Positions 35,207 to 43,871 of a DNA stretch of 64,000 nucleotides are shown piece by piece. The translations under genes were made by a program, and so were the position numbers. Origin of the DNA: Zoogloeaceae bacterium (GTDB lineage: Bacteria; Pseudomonadota; Gammaproteobacteria; Burkholderiales; Rhodocyclaceae); assembly GCA_024235635.1 (NCBI GenBank), contig JACKMA010000001.1:310001-374000 (forward strand). Reading direction: 5' to 3'. Under the pieces are notes generated by a model. The model was not told the origin of the DNA, did not search any database, and saw only the letters and a program-made list of their open reading frames with translations. The stretch's first letter is position 1, and each line of letters starts with the position of its first letter.

Positions 35207-36664
35207 ATGAGCACAGCCGCCCAGCCACGCGCCGGCGCAATCCAGAAGACCCTGCTGCAGCCATCGCGCTTCGCGGTGTTCCTCGCGGTCGGCGCCGTCG
35301 TGCTGTCCCTCGGCTTCCTCGCCTACACCGCCGCCCAGTCCTCGCAGCGGCTCGACCCGCTCGAACGCCACATGTCGCACCTGCAGGACCTGCAGCACGT
35401 GAACATCGCGATCCAGGAGCTGCTGATCCATCACTTCCGCTCCGCGACCGAGCCCGATCCGGCCCAGGTCGATCGCATCAGCGCCACGCTGGACGCGCTG
35501 GTGCACCGCGGCGCCCAGCTGCATCCGCAGACACCGGCCAACCTGCGACAGGCGAAGAGCTTCCTCGACGATTCGCGGGTCGACGCCAAGACCGGCCTGC
35601 TCGCCGCGCTGGCGATCATCCGGCGCACCCTCGACCAGGAGAACCGCCTGCAGCACGAGGTGGTGATCGACAGCCGGCGTGCGGCCGACGTCGAAACGGC
35701 GGTGGCGATCGCCGCGATGGTGCTGACGCCCTTGCTCGCCCTCGGACTGATGATCGGCGTGCAGCGTCGCGGATTCCGCTCGATCGATCGCCTCTCGCGC
35801 CTGCTCGAAAACGTCGGCAATCTCGATTTCTCGGCCGTCGCCCCGGTGCCGTCGGACGATCCGCTGGCCGATGTCTATGAACGCTACAACGACATGGCCG
35901 CCCGCCTGCGGGCCGCCAGCAGCGAGGCGGAGGCCCACGCCAGCGCGCTCGAATCACAGGTGCGCGCCGCCTCCGAGACCCTGTTGCGCCAGCAGGCCGA
36001 ACTGGAGAACGGCGCACGCCTGGCCGCGGTCGGCGAGTTCGCGGCGCGCCTGGCGCACGAGCTGCGCAATCCGATCTCGGGCATCTCGGCTGCACTCCAC
36101 AACATGGAGGAAGAGCTGCCGCCCGGCGAGGAACAGGACCGCGTGCGCCTGATCGCCGACGAGATGGAACGGGTCACCGGCCTGCTCAACCGCATGCTCG
36201 AGCAGGGCCGCGCCCATCTCGAAACGCCGGTGCAGGTCGACACCCGCCGGCTGGTGGGCGACATCGTGCGCCTGCTCCGCTACCAGGTGCCGGATCCGAT
36301 CGAAATCCACGCCCGTGTCGACGACACCACCTGCACGCTGCCGCGCGACACCCTGCGACAGGTGCTGATCAACCTGCTGCGCAATGCCTCGGAGGCGATC
36401 GGCGACGCCCCCGGCGTCATCAGCATCGACATCGAGCGCGCCGGCGACCAGCTCACCCTGACCGTCGCCGACAACGGCCCCGGCTATCCGGAAGCCTTGC
36501 TCAGCCGCGGTATCCGCCCGTTCCAGACGAACAAGGCCGACGGCACCGGACTCGGCATGTCGATCATCCAGCGCCTGGTGCGATCGGCCGGCGGCGAAAT
36601 CCATCTCGGTCGCAGTCGTGACGGCGGCGCCAGGACCGTCGTCACGCTGCCCTGCGGAGACTGA
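35207..36664 (+). CDS. Sensor histidine kinase (partner of sigma-54 activator)
   Basis: Inner-membrane kinase of 485 residues. Two membrane helices (about 20-42 and 165-188) enclose a helical periplasmic sensor of about 120 residues; a HAMP-like segment and coiled coil follow. The dimerisation domain has LAHELRNPISG with phospho-acceptor His284. The ATPase domain has the N box NLLRNASEAI, DNGPGYP and GTGLGMSI. ATG 35207 (MSTAAQPRAG) follows GGAGAGGAC; the longer frame to 35012 would cover the sigma-54 promoter and is rejected. It overlaps nothing and lies 5 bp before the regulator gene. Confidence 0.93.
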   Translation: MSTAAQPRAGAIQKTLLQPSRFAVFLAVGAVVLSLGFLAYTAAQSSQRLDPLERHMSHLQDLQHVNIAIQELLIHHFRSATEPDPAQVDRISATLDALVHRGAQLHPQTPANLRQAKSFLDDSRVDAKTGLLAALAIIRRTLDQENRLQHEVVIDSRRAADVETAVAIAAMVLTPLLALGLMIGVQRRGFRSIDRLSRLLENVGNLDFSAVAPVPSDDPLADVYERYNDMAARLRAASSEAEAHASALESQVRAASETLLRQQAELENGARLAAVGEFAARLAHELRNPISGISAALHNMEEELPPGEEQDRVRLIADEMERVTGLLNRMLEQGRAHLETPVQVDTRRLVGDIVRLLRYQVPDPIEIHARVDDTTCTLPRDTLRQVLINLLRNASEAIGDAPGVISIDIERAGDQLTLTVADNGPGYPEALLSRGIRPFQTNKADGTGLGMSIIQRLVRSAGGEIHLGRSRDGGARTVVTLPCGD

Positions 36665-36669
36665 CCTTC

Positions 36670-38064
<1,395 letters not shown>

Positions 38065-38103
38065 ACGGCCCGGCCACATCGGCTGGGCTCGGGCAAGGCC
38101 GGT

Positions 38104-38760
38104 CTAATCGCCGTCGATCAGCGCGGCTGGAACCTCGTAGCGTTCGTCGCCGATCGCGATCACATGGTGGTCGCCGACCCGGCTGGCGTGAACATCGGGA
38201 TAGCCGTCGGCCTGACTGGTGTCCGCCCCCATCGCCACGCCGAGGCGGAAGAAGAGGGCTCTGCGGCGACCGCTCGGCAGGTCCACCACGACCGTCGCGT
38301 AGCCGCCGGGGCCCCGTGCGGCGCCGAATCGGCATGCGCGCAGCGCTTGCCCGGCGCCGTCCGCGCACGGGATCTCGCCGGTGGCGTCGAATTCGCTGCG
38401 ACCGGCCCGCAGCGCCGAATCGTCGGGCCCGGCAATGACCTCGCCCCGCGACGAACGCACCGGCGCCAGATCCCGCGCCGCAACGAAGCCGCGCAGCCCG
38501 CCGCCGAAGCGCTGGACATCGCACCAGACATCGCCGTCACGGCGCAGGCATCCGAGATTGTCGAGCATCGTGCCCGGCGCGAGGCGCCCGACCACTGGCG
38601 CGTCGGCCGCCGCCTGCCGGCGGACATCGACGGCGTCGGCGCTGCCGCTCACGGTCCAGTTGAGCGGTCCACCCTGCTCGGGCCCGAGCGGCACGTCCTG
38701 TGCGAGCGCGATCCCCGCCCAGGCGGCGGCAAGCAAAAAGGCATGGCTTGCGAAATGCAT
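38104..38760 (-). CDS. Exported SH3-like domain protein
   Basis: Periplasmic protein of 218 residues with a Sec signal (HAFLLAAAWAGIALAQ) at ATG 38760 after GAGGGGAG. The mature part opens with a bacterial SH3-like fold (VDVRRQAAADAPVVGRLAPGTMLDNLGCL... VWCDVQ), then a compact C-terminal domain with two cysteines (IPCADG, RACRFG). Function unknown. It is divergent from yfdX copy 1, and the activator-like palindrome at 38856 lies between them. No sigma-54 promoter was seen on its own strand. Confidence 0.78.
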   Translation of the reverse strand: MHFASHAFLLAAAWAGIALAQDVPLGPEQGGPLNWTVSGSADAVDVRRQAAADAPVVGRLAPGTMLDNLGCLRRDGDVWCDVQRFGGGLRGFVAARDLAPVRSSRGEVIAGPDDSALRAGRSEFDATGEIPCADGAGQALRACRFGAARGPGGYATVVVDLPSGRRRALFFRLGVAMGADTSQADGYPDVHASRVGDHHVIAIGDERYEVPAALIDGD

Positions 38761-38855
38761 GGCGACTCCCCTCGTCGATGGCCGCGGCCATCGCGTCGCT
38801 GCGCCCCCGGGCGCACGTCGCCGGCGCGGCGTGCCGCCGGTGGTTCTGCCGGCGG

Positions 38856-38873
38856 TGGTGGTAATAACCGCCA
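38856..38873. promoter_or_regulatory. Candidate activator site upstream of yfdX copy 1
   Basis: TGGTGGTAATAACCGCCA, an imperfect 18-bp palindrome. It matches 16 of 18 bases of the element at 42860. The distance to the -24 box is identical in both places (81 bp start to start). Confidence 0.65.
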
Positions 38874-38936
38874 GCGACGACCTCCCGGGCCCGCAGAGTG
38901 GCACAACAATCGTTTGGTTTCAGATGCTTGCATAAA

Positions 38937-38952
38937 TGGCACGGGCGCTGCA
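38937..38952 (+). promoter_or_regulatory. Sigma-54 promoter of yfdX copy 1
   Basis: TGGCACGGGCGCTGCA with GG-N10-GC spacing. Predicted start near 38962, giving a leader of about 94 nt that contains the conserved element at 38975-39055. Confidence 0.8.
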
Positions 38953-38974
38953 ACAGCACCATCACCACGGCAGG

Positions 38975-39055
38975 AAAAGCCGAAGGATGGCCTGGCGACC
39001 CGACACCCCGTCGCCACCGGTCAGATCCCAGAAACCGGGTGCCAGGAGCCAGATC
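38975..39055 (+). promoter_or_regulatory. Conserved structured 5' leader, copy 1
   Basis: The 81 nt before the ATG match those before yfdX copy 2 at about 71 positions. Features in order: AAAAGCCGAAGGATGG, a 6-bp hairpin GGCGAC/GTCGCC with loop CCGACACCCC, a second weaker hairpin (CACCGG with CCGGGTG), then AGGAG and ATG. GAAGGATGG resembles a CsrA/RsmA GGA site. Conservation beyond the ribosome site suggests post-transcriptional control. Confidence 0.6.
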
Positions 39056-39754
39056 ATGAACACGATTCTTCGCAATACCGTCATCGGCCTGTTCGCCGCC
39101 ACCGCCCTCGCCGGCGTCGGCCTCGCCCCGCTGCGGGCAATGGCCGGCGCAACGGTCTCGGCAGCGGCCCGCGCCGACAAGCAGCAGCCGATCAACGTGC
39201 AGGTGTCGAGCGACGGCTTCGAAGCCATGCGCAATGTACGCGCCGCCCGCGTAGCGCTGTTCAATGGCGACACGGAGCACGCCAAGGCGTACGTACGGCA
39301 GGCGCAGCAGGCGCTGACCAAGGCGGCCACCGACGAGAAGGCCGCCGGCACGAATCGGAGCGGCGACCCCAACCTGATCTCGATCGACGGCCAGCTCGTC
39401 GTCGGCGAGGGCTACATCGGATCGCCGGACAAGGCTGCCCACCTCAATCGCGGCGAACGCCATCTCAAGGACGGCAACACCCAGGAGGCCATCGAGCAAC
39501 TGAAGCTCACCGAGGAAGACATCGGCTACACGCGGCTGCTGATGCCGCTGAAGGAGACTCGCAGCCACGTGGAGGATGCCGATCGGATGATGCAGAAAGG
39601 TGACTATTTCGACGCCAATCTCGCGCTCAAGAGTGCCGAGGAAGGGCTTGCGGTCGAGACCGTGATGCTGGTCGAAGTGCCGAAGCAGGCCAATGCCGCG
39701 ACTGCGGCCAGCACCGCGACGACACCGGCGAAGTCCCCCACCAAGGTGAATTGA
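39056..39754 (+). CDS. YfdX family periplasmic protein, copy 1
   Basis: Exported protein of 232 residues. After a signal peptide (ILRNTVIGLFAATALAGVG...RAMA) it carries the YfdX domain: SSDGFEAMRNVRAARVALFNGD, HAKAYVRQAQQALTKA, EEDIGYTRLLMPLKET and YFDANLALKSAEEGL. The tail is Ala/Thr-rich. In enterobacteria yfdX is controlled by the EvgA acid-stress regulator and its product is a periplasmic helical protein with proposed chaperone-like activity. Here it has a sigma-54 promoter and a paralogue 4 kb downstream, so stress induction by the neighbouring two-component system is inferred. Confidence 0.88.
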   Translation: MNTILRNTVIGLFAATALAGVGLAPLRAMAGATVSAAARADKQQPINVQVSSDGFEAMRNVRAARVALFNGDTEHAKAYVRQAQQALTKAATDEKAAGTNRSGDPNLISIDGQLVVGEGYIGSPDKAAHLNRGERHLKDGNTQEAIEQLKLTEEDIGYTRLLMPLKETRSHVEDADRMMQKGDYFDANLALKSAEEGLAVETVMLVEVPKQANAATAASTATTPAKSPTKVN

Positions 39755-39778
39755 CCCGCCGCATCCGCGACGCCGACA

Positions 39779-39804
39779 CGGCCGGGCCGCTGCCCGGCCG
39801 TTTT
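39779..39804 (+). terminator. Rho-independent terminator after yfdX copy 1
   Basis: A perfect 9-bp stem CGGCCGGGC/GCCCGGCCG with a 4-nt loop is followed by TTTT. It separates yfdX copy 1 from the patatin operon. Confidence 0.85.
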
Positions 39805-39827
39805 CGCGTCGGGGCCCTTGCCGGCGA

Positions 39828-39845
39828 CCGGTGGATATCCACCGG
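39828..39845. promoter_or_regulatory. Palindromic candidate activator site upstream of the patatin operon
   Basis: CCGGTGGATATCCACCGG is a perfect 18-bp palindrome. Its core GGTGGATATCCACC matches the site before the kinase operon (GGTTGATATCAACC) at 12 of 14 bases. Its centre is about 82 bp from the -24 box. Confidence 0.6.
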
Positions 39846-39918
39846 CCTGACCGGCGCAAAGCCACCATCCGCCCGCGCCAGATGCTCACAAGCAACTGTT
39901 CTCACGCGAGTTTTTTGT

Positions 39919-39934
39919 TGGCATGGATGCTGCC
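39919..39934 (+). promoter_or_regulatory. Sigma-54 promoter of the patatin-bdhA-sel1 operon
   Basis: TGGCATGGATGCTGCC with GG-N10-GC spacing. Predicted start near 39945, with a short leader to ATG 39969. Confidence 0.75.
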
Positions 39935-39968
39935 AAAGAAGCAGCGAATCCTACAGGAGATGATTCTG

Positions 39969-41108
39969 ATGAATGCCCGCGAAAGCCAGTTGCCAGACGC
40001 CTTGTTCGATCAGACCGCGCTCGTGCTGCAGGGCGGCGGCGCCCTCGGTGCCTATCAGGCAGGCGTCTATGAAGCACTGCACGAGGCCGGCGTCGAACCG
40101 GGATGGATCGCCGGCATCTCGATCGGCGCCATCAACGCCGCGATCCTTGCCGGCAATCCGCCGGCGGGTCGCCTCGAGCGGCTGCGTTCGTTCTGGCAGC
40201 GCATCACCCGCGACGACGGACTCGGCACGCTGGCCGTCGACGATACTGCCTCGCGGCGTGCACTCGGGCTGATGAGCAGCGCATGGGCGGTGGCCGGCGG
40301 CATCGCCGGCTTCTTTCGCCCGCGCCTGCCGTCGGCATGGTTCGCCCTGCCCGGGTCGGCGCAGGCGCTGAGCCACTACGACACCGCCCCGCTGCGCCGC
40401 ACACTGCTCGAGCATGTGGACTTCGCCCGAATCAACGACGGACCGGTGCGGCTGAGCCTTGGCGCGGTCAATGTCCGCACCGGCAATTTCAGCTTCTTCG
40501 ATTCCCGTCGCATGCAGATCGGACCGGAGCACGTGATGGCCAGCGGTGCGCTGCCGCCGGGCTTTCCACCGATCGAGATCGACGGCGAGTACTTCTGGGA
40601 TGGCGGGCTGGTATCGAACACGCCGCTCGCCCACGTCCTCGACCAGGCCGAAGCCGACCGCACGCTGGTCTTTCAGGTCGATCTGTTCAGCGCCCTCGGG
40701 CCTTTTCCGCAGACGCTGATCGAAGTCGAGGAGCGCCGGAAGGACATCGTCTTCTCCAGCCGCACCCGACTCAACACCGACCACTACCGCGCCATGCACG
40801 CCCTCCGGCTGGCGATCGGCCGCCTCGCCGACCGGCTGCCGGCCGAGGCATTGCGCGAGGCCGGAATCGCCGAGCTGAGCGCATTGCGACCGCGCAATGC
40901 ATTTTCGGTGGTGCACCTGATCTACCGGCGCGCGGCCTACGACGGCCCCAACAAGGACTACGAATTCTCGCGCCGTGCAATGCGCGACCACTGGCGCGCC
41001 GGGCTCGGCGATGCCCACCGCACGCTGCGAAGCCAGGTCTGGCGCCAGCCACCCCGTGCCGACCAGGGCATCGCCGTGTTCGACACCAACCGCGCGGGCG
41101 TCCTGTGA
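39969..41108 (+). CDS. Patatin-like phospholipase (DUF3734 type)
   Basis: Lipid acyl hydrolase of 379 residues. The patatin motifs are the oxyanion loop GGGALGAYQAG, the nucleophile elbow GISIGAINAA (Ser), and the dyad region EYFWDGGLVSNTPL (Asp of DGG). The C-terminus (YRRAAYDGPNKDYEFSRRAMRDHW) is the DUF3734 extension. ATG 39969 was preferred to 39960 because AGGAG overlaps the latter. It is followed after 37 bp by 3-hydroxybutyrate dehydrogenase, a pairing I recall in other proteobacteria and one that suggests a role in polyhydroxybutyrate or membrane-lipid turnover. Confidence 0.9.
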   Translation: MNARESQLPDALFDQTALVLQGGGALGAYQAGVYEALHEAGVEPGWIAGISIGAINAAILAGNPPAGRLERLRSFWQRITRDDGLGTLAVDDTASRRALGLMSSAWAVAGGIAGFFRPRLPSAWFALPGSAQALSHYDTAPLRRTLLEHVDFARINDGPVRLSLGAVNVRTGNFSFFDSRRMQIGPEHVMASGALPPGFPPIEIDGEYFWDGGLVSNTPLAHVLDQAEADRTLVFQVDLFSALGPFPQTLIEVEERRKDIVFSSRTRLNTDHYRAMHALRLAIGRLADRLPAEALREAGIAELSALRPRNAFSVVHLIYRRAAYDGPNKDYEFSRRAMRDHWRAGLGDAHRTLRSQVWRQPPRADQGIAVFDTNRAGVL

Positions 41109-41145
41109 CGCCTCGCGCCCGAGTCCTCTGCACAGGAGAATCATC

Positions 41146-41928
41146 ATGAAACTCGACAACCAGGTCGCCGTCGTCACCGGTGGCGGCTCCGGCATCGGCC
41201 GCCAGATCGCCCTTTCCTTCGCCGCCGAAGGTGCTCGCGTCGCGATCGCCGATGTGGACCTCGACGGCGCCCACCGCACGGTCGAGCGCATCGCCGCCGA
41301 CGGCGGCCCGGACGCCATCGTGCTGCACATGGACGTCACCGACGAAGCGGCAGTGGACGAAGGCATCGACTCGGTGGCACGTCGCTTCGGCCGCATCGAC
41401 ACGCTGGTGTCCAATGCCGGCATCCAGCGGGTGCATCCGATCGAGTCGTTCCCGCTCGCCGATTTCCGCCGGCTGATGGCGATCCACGTCGAAGGCGCCT
41501 TCCTGACGACGCGCGCGGCGGTCCGCCACATGTACCCGCAGGGTTCCGGTTCGCTGATCTACATGGGCTCGGTGCACAGCCACGAGGCATCGGCGCTGAA
41601 GTCCGCCTACGTCGCCGCCAAGCACGCGATCCTCGGGCTGTCGCGGGTGGCGGCGAAGGAAGGGGCGGCCCACGGCGTGCGCGCCAACGTGATCTGCCCC
41701 GGCTTCGTCCGCACGCCGCTGGTGGACCGACAGATTCCCGAACAGGCGAAGGAACTCGGCATCAGCGAACAGGAGGTAGTCAGCCGGATCATGCTCGGCG
41801 AGACCGTGGATCAGCGCTTCACGACGATGCAGGACGTCGCCGACGTCGCGGTGTTCCTGGCCGGCTTCGACAGCAACGCGCTGACCGGCCAGTCGATCAT
41901 AGTCAGCCATGGCTGGTGCATGAAGTAG
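41146..41928 (+). CDS. bdhA: 3-hydroxybutyrate dehydrogenase (SDR family)
   Basis: NAD-dependent oxidation of (R)-3-hydroxybutyrate to acetoacetate in poly-3-hydroxybutyrate and ketone-body metabolism. The 260-residue short-chain dehydrogenase has the cofactor motif TGGGSGIG (11-18), SNAG, catalytic Ser and YVAAK, and the C-terminal VSHGWCMK that is typical of this enzyme rather than of generic SDRs. ATG 41146 follows AGGAG. It is the second gene of the sigma-54-controlled operon, tying storage-polymer use to the local regulator. Confidence 0.9.
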   Translation: MKLDNQVAVVTGGGSGIGRQIALSFAAEGARVAIADVDLDGAHRTVERIAADGGPDAIVLHMDVTDEAAVDEGIDSVARRFGRIDTLVSNAGIQRVHPIESFPLADFRRLMAIHVEGAFLTTRAAVRHMYPQGSGSLIYMGSVHSHEASALKSAYVAAKHAILGLSRVAAKEGAAHGVRANVICPGFVRTPLVDRQIPEQAKELGISEQEVVSRIMLGETVDQRFTTMQDVADVAVFLAGFDSNALTGQSIIVSHGWCMK

Positions 41929-41976
41929 CGCTGCGGTGCGCAGCGACACGCCGGCGTCATCAACGGGAGATCGACC

Positions 41977-42687
41977 ATGACAAACGACCACATCAACCGA
42001 CAGGCAATCGTCCTTTTCATCGCGCTGCTGATCCCGCTCGCCTTTGCCGCCGGCCGCCTGACGAACGCCGGCGGCAGCAACGACGCCCGCGCCGAGGCGG
42101 TGGCCATCGGCGAATACCGTGGCGGCCACGCTGCCGAGGCGAGGCCGTTGTTCGAGCGGCTGGCCGAACATGGCGACGCCACCGCCGCCTATTTCCTCGG
42201 GGCCATGTACCAGTACGGCGATGGCGTCGAGCGCGACGCCGGCAAGGCGGTCAAGTGGCTGAGCCAGGCCGCCGAGGCCGGCAACATCCGCGGCGCGCGC
42301 CAGCTCGGCCTGCTCTATCTCGCCGGCCGCGATCAGGTACAGGATCTCGCCGCCGCCCGTCACTGGCTGCGCCAGGCCGCCGCCGGCGGCGATGCCGAGG
42401 CCATGCGCCACCTCGGCGACATGAACGCGGTCGGCCTCGGGGCTGCCCCCGATCCGGTGGCGGCCTATGCCGACTACGCGGCGGCCGCAACCCTCGGCGA
42501 TCCGGTGGCGGCACGCCGGCGCGACGACCAGGCCGGACGGCTGTCGGCCGCCCAGCAGACCGACGGCGAGCAGCAGGCCAGGCAGTTGGTTCAGACGGAC
42601 AAGCCTGCGGCGCCGCCTGCGATGTCGGGATCGCCGGCCACGACGAGCGCACCCACCCCCCGGCCGGCCGCAGCCAGCCCGGGATGA
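41977..42687 (+). CDS. Sel1-repeat membrane-anchored protein
   Basis: Protein of 236 residues with an N-terminal membrane or signal helix (AIVLFIALLIPLAFAAGRL), three to four Sel1-type helical repeats (AAYFLGAMYQYGDGVERD, GARQLGLLYLAGRDQVQD, AMRHLGDMNAVGLGAAPD) and a Pro/Ala/Thr tail. Sel1 proteins act as scaffolds for protein contacts, often in envelope signalling. It follows bdhA by 48 bp, after a small hairpin, and ends at a strong terminator, so it is the last gene of the operon. Confidence 0.85.
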   Translation: MTNDHINRQAIVLFIALLIPLAFAAGRLTNAGGSNDARAEAVAIGEYRGGHAAEARPLFERLAEHGDATAAYFLGAMYQYGDGVERDAGKAVKWLSQAAEAGNIRGARQLGLLYLAGRDQVQDLAAARHWLRQAAAGGDAEAMRHLGDMNAVGLGAAPDPVAAYADYAAAATLGDPVAARRRDDQAGRLSAAQQTDGEQQARQLVQTDKPAAPPAMSGSPATTSAPTPRPAAASPG

Positions 42688-42723
42688 TCCGCGGCAGGCC
42701 GGCGCCTGCCGCACCGATGCCGA

Positions 42724-42758
42724 CCGAACCCGCCACGCGATGGCGGGTTCGGCATTTT
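42724..42758 (+). terminator. Rho-independent terminator of the patatin operon
   Basis: A perfect 12-bp stem CCGAACCCGCCA/TGGCGGGTTCGG with a 5-nt loop is followed by CATTTT. Confidence 0.88.
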
Positions 42759-42859
42759 CCGGCCCACGCTCGCGTCGGCGCGGCCCACCCGGCGCGCCAC
42801 GATCCGCCCAGCCGTGAGGTGCCTGCCAAAGGTGCGGTCACTGGTGGATTTCGCCGGGC

Positions 42860-42877
42860 TGGTGGTTATAGCCGCCA
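42860..42877. promoter_or_regulatory. Candidate activator site upstream of yfdX copy 2
   Basis: TGGTGGTTATAGCCGCCA, sharing 16 of 18 bases and the same promoter distance with the site at 38856. The surrounding bases are not conserved, so the match is focused. Confidence 0.65.
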
Positions 42878-42922
42878 AAGCGCCGCCCCATGACATCACG
42901 ATTCGACTAAATTTTCTTTGTT

Positions 42923-42936
42923 ATCAACACGTTGAT
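42923..42936. promoter_or_regulatory. Inverted repeat next to the sigma-54 -24 box
   Basis: ATCAAC-AC-GTTGAT, perfect 6-bp arms, ends 4 bp before the -24 element of yfdX copy 2. Its arms equal the half-sites of the palindrome at 35044 in the opposite arrangement. Absent from copy 1. It could be a second regulator site; role unknown. Confidence 0.4.
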
Positions 42937-42940
42937 CAGT

Positions 42941-42956
42941 TGGCACGGTCGATGCA
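42941..42956 (+). promoter_or_regulatory. Sigma-54 promoter of yfdX copy 2
   Basis: TGGCACGGTCGATGCA with GG-N10-GC spacing. Predicted start near 42966, leader of about 95 nt, the same layout as copy 1. Confidence 0.82.
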
Positions 42957-42979
42957 AATCGATTGGCAGGCTCAACCGA

Positions 42980-43060
42980 AAAAGCCGAAGGATGGCCAGG
43001 CGACCCGACACCCCGTCGCGACCACCCTGATTTCCGAAACCGGGTGCAAGGAGCCAGATC
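42980..43060 (+). promoter_or_regulatory. Conserved structured 5' leader, copy 2
   Basis: Same length (81 nt) as the copy 1 leader and about 88% identical. It keeps GCCGAAGGATGG, the GCGAC/GTCGC hairpin with an identical loop, a CACCC/GGGTG second hairpin, and AGGAG before the ATG. In the second hairpin several bases change on the left arm while pairing is kept. Confidence 0.6.
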
Positions 43061-43777
43061 ATGAGCAACGTTCTTCGCAATAGCATCATCGGCCTGTTCG
43101 CCGCCACCGCCCTCGCCAGCGCCGGATTCGCCCCGCTCGGGGCGATCGCCGGCGTGCCGGATTCGGCCCCGGTCAAGGCACGCCAGGCCGAGCAGCAGAA
43201 GGAGATGAACCTGCAGGTCTCGCAAGACGGCTTCGACGCCATGCGCGCCGTGCGGTCGGCCCGGGTCGCCCTTTTCAACGGCGACACCGATCAGGCGCGG
43301 GAGTTGGTCCAGCAGGCCCAGCAGTCGCTGGCCAAGGCCGCCGCCGACGAGAAGGCGATGGGGGTCGATCAGGGCGGCGACACCAACCTGATCTCGATCG
43401 ACGGACAACTCGTCGTCGACCAGGATTACGTCGGCACGCCGGAGAAGGCCGCCCACCTCGACCAGGGCGAGCAGCACCTGAAGAATGGCAAGACCCAGGA
43501 GGCGATCGAGCAGTTGAAGCTCGCCGAGGAGGACATCGGCTACACCCAGTTGCTGATGCCGCTGCAGGCGACCCGAGCCCATGTCGATGAGGCTGCCGGC
43601 AAGATCCACGACCAGAACTACTTCGATGCCAATCTGGCGCTGAAGGCGGCCGAGGACGGGCTCTCGGTCGAGACCGTGATGCTGGTCGAGACGCCGAAAA
43701 CGGTGGCGACGCCGACCGCCACGGCCGACACCACCACCGCCGCCACGCCGGCACAGGCGTCGACCCAGGTCAATTGA
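43061..43777 (+). CDS. YfdX family periplasmic protein, copy 2
   Basis: Paralogue of copy 1, 238 residues, with the same plan: signal peptide (VLRNSIIGLFAATALASAG), YfdX domain (SQDGFDAMRAVRSARVALFNGD, EEDIGYTQLLMPLQAT, YFDANLALKAAEDGL) and a Thr/Ala-rich tail ending STQVN. The two copies are close in the domain and diverge in the linker after the signal and in the tail, which points to an old tandem duplication that kept promoter and leader. Its own sigma-54 promoter places it in the same regulon. Confidence 0.88.
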   Translation: MSNVLRNSIIGLFAATALASAGFAPLGAIAGVPDSAPVKARQAEQQKEMNLQVSQDGFDAMRAVRSARVALFNGDTDQARELVQQAQQSLAKAAADEKAMGVDQGGDTNLISIDGQLVVDQDYVGTPEKAAHLDQGEQHLKNGKTQEAIEQLKLAEEDIGYTQLLMPLQATRAHVDEAAGKIHDQNYFDANLALKAAEDGLSVETVMLVETPKTVATPTATADTTTAATPAQASTQVN

Positions 43778-43795
43778 CCGCCACCGGCACGGCAC

Positions 43796-43838
43796 GGGTG
43801 GCGCCATCGCCCGCGTCGGCGAGACCCTGGCGCCACCC
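43796..43838. terminator. Long inverted repeat between convergent genes
   Basis: Perfect 11-bp arms GGGTGGCGCCA and TGGCGCCACCC with a 21-nt loop lie 19 bp after yfdX copy 2. There is no T tract on either strand, so termination is inferred from position. Confidence 0.5.
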
Positions 43839-43840
43839 AT

Positions 43841-43862
43841 GCGGCCGGCCCACGCCGGCCGC
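43841..43862. terminator. Hairpin after the PEP-CTERM gene
   Basis: Perfect 9-bp stem GCGGCCGGC/GCCGGCCGC with a 4-nt loop, 10 bp past the stop of the leftward gene. No T run. Confidence 0.5.
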
Positions 43863-43871
43863 AGCTGCGGA

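Noticed and set aside
38899..38914. A TGGCAC box before yfdX copy 1 resembling a sigma-54 -24 element
   Set aside because: There is no GC dinucleotide at the required 10-nt spacing; the correct site lies 38 bp downstream.
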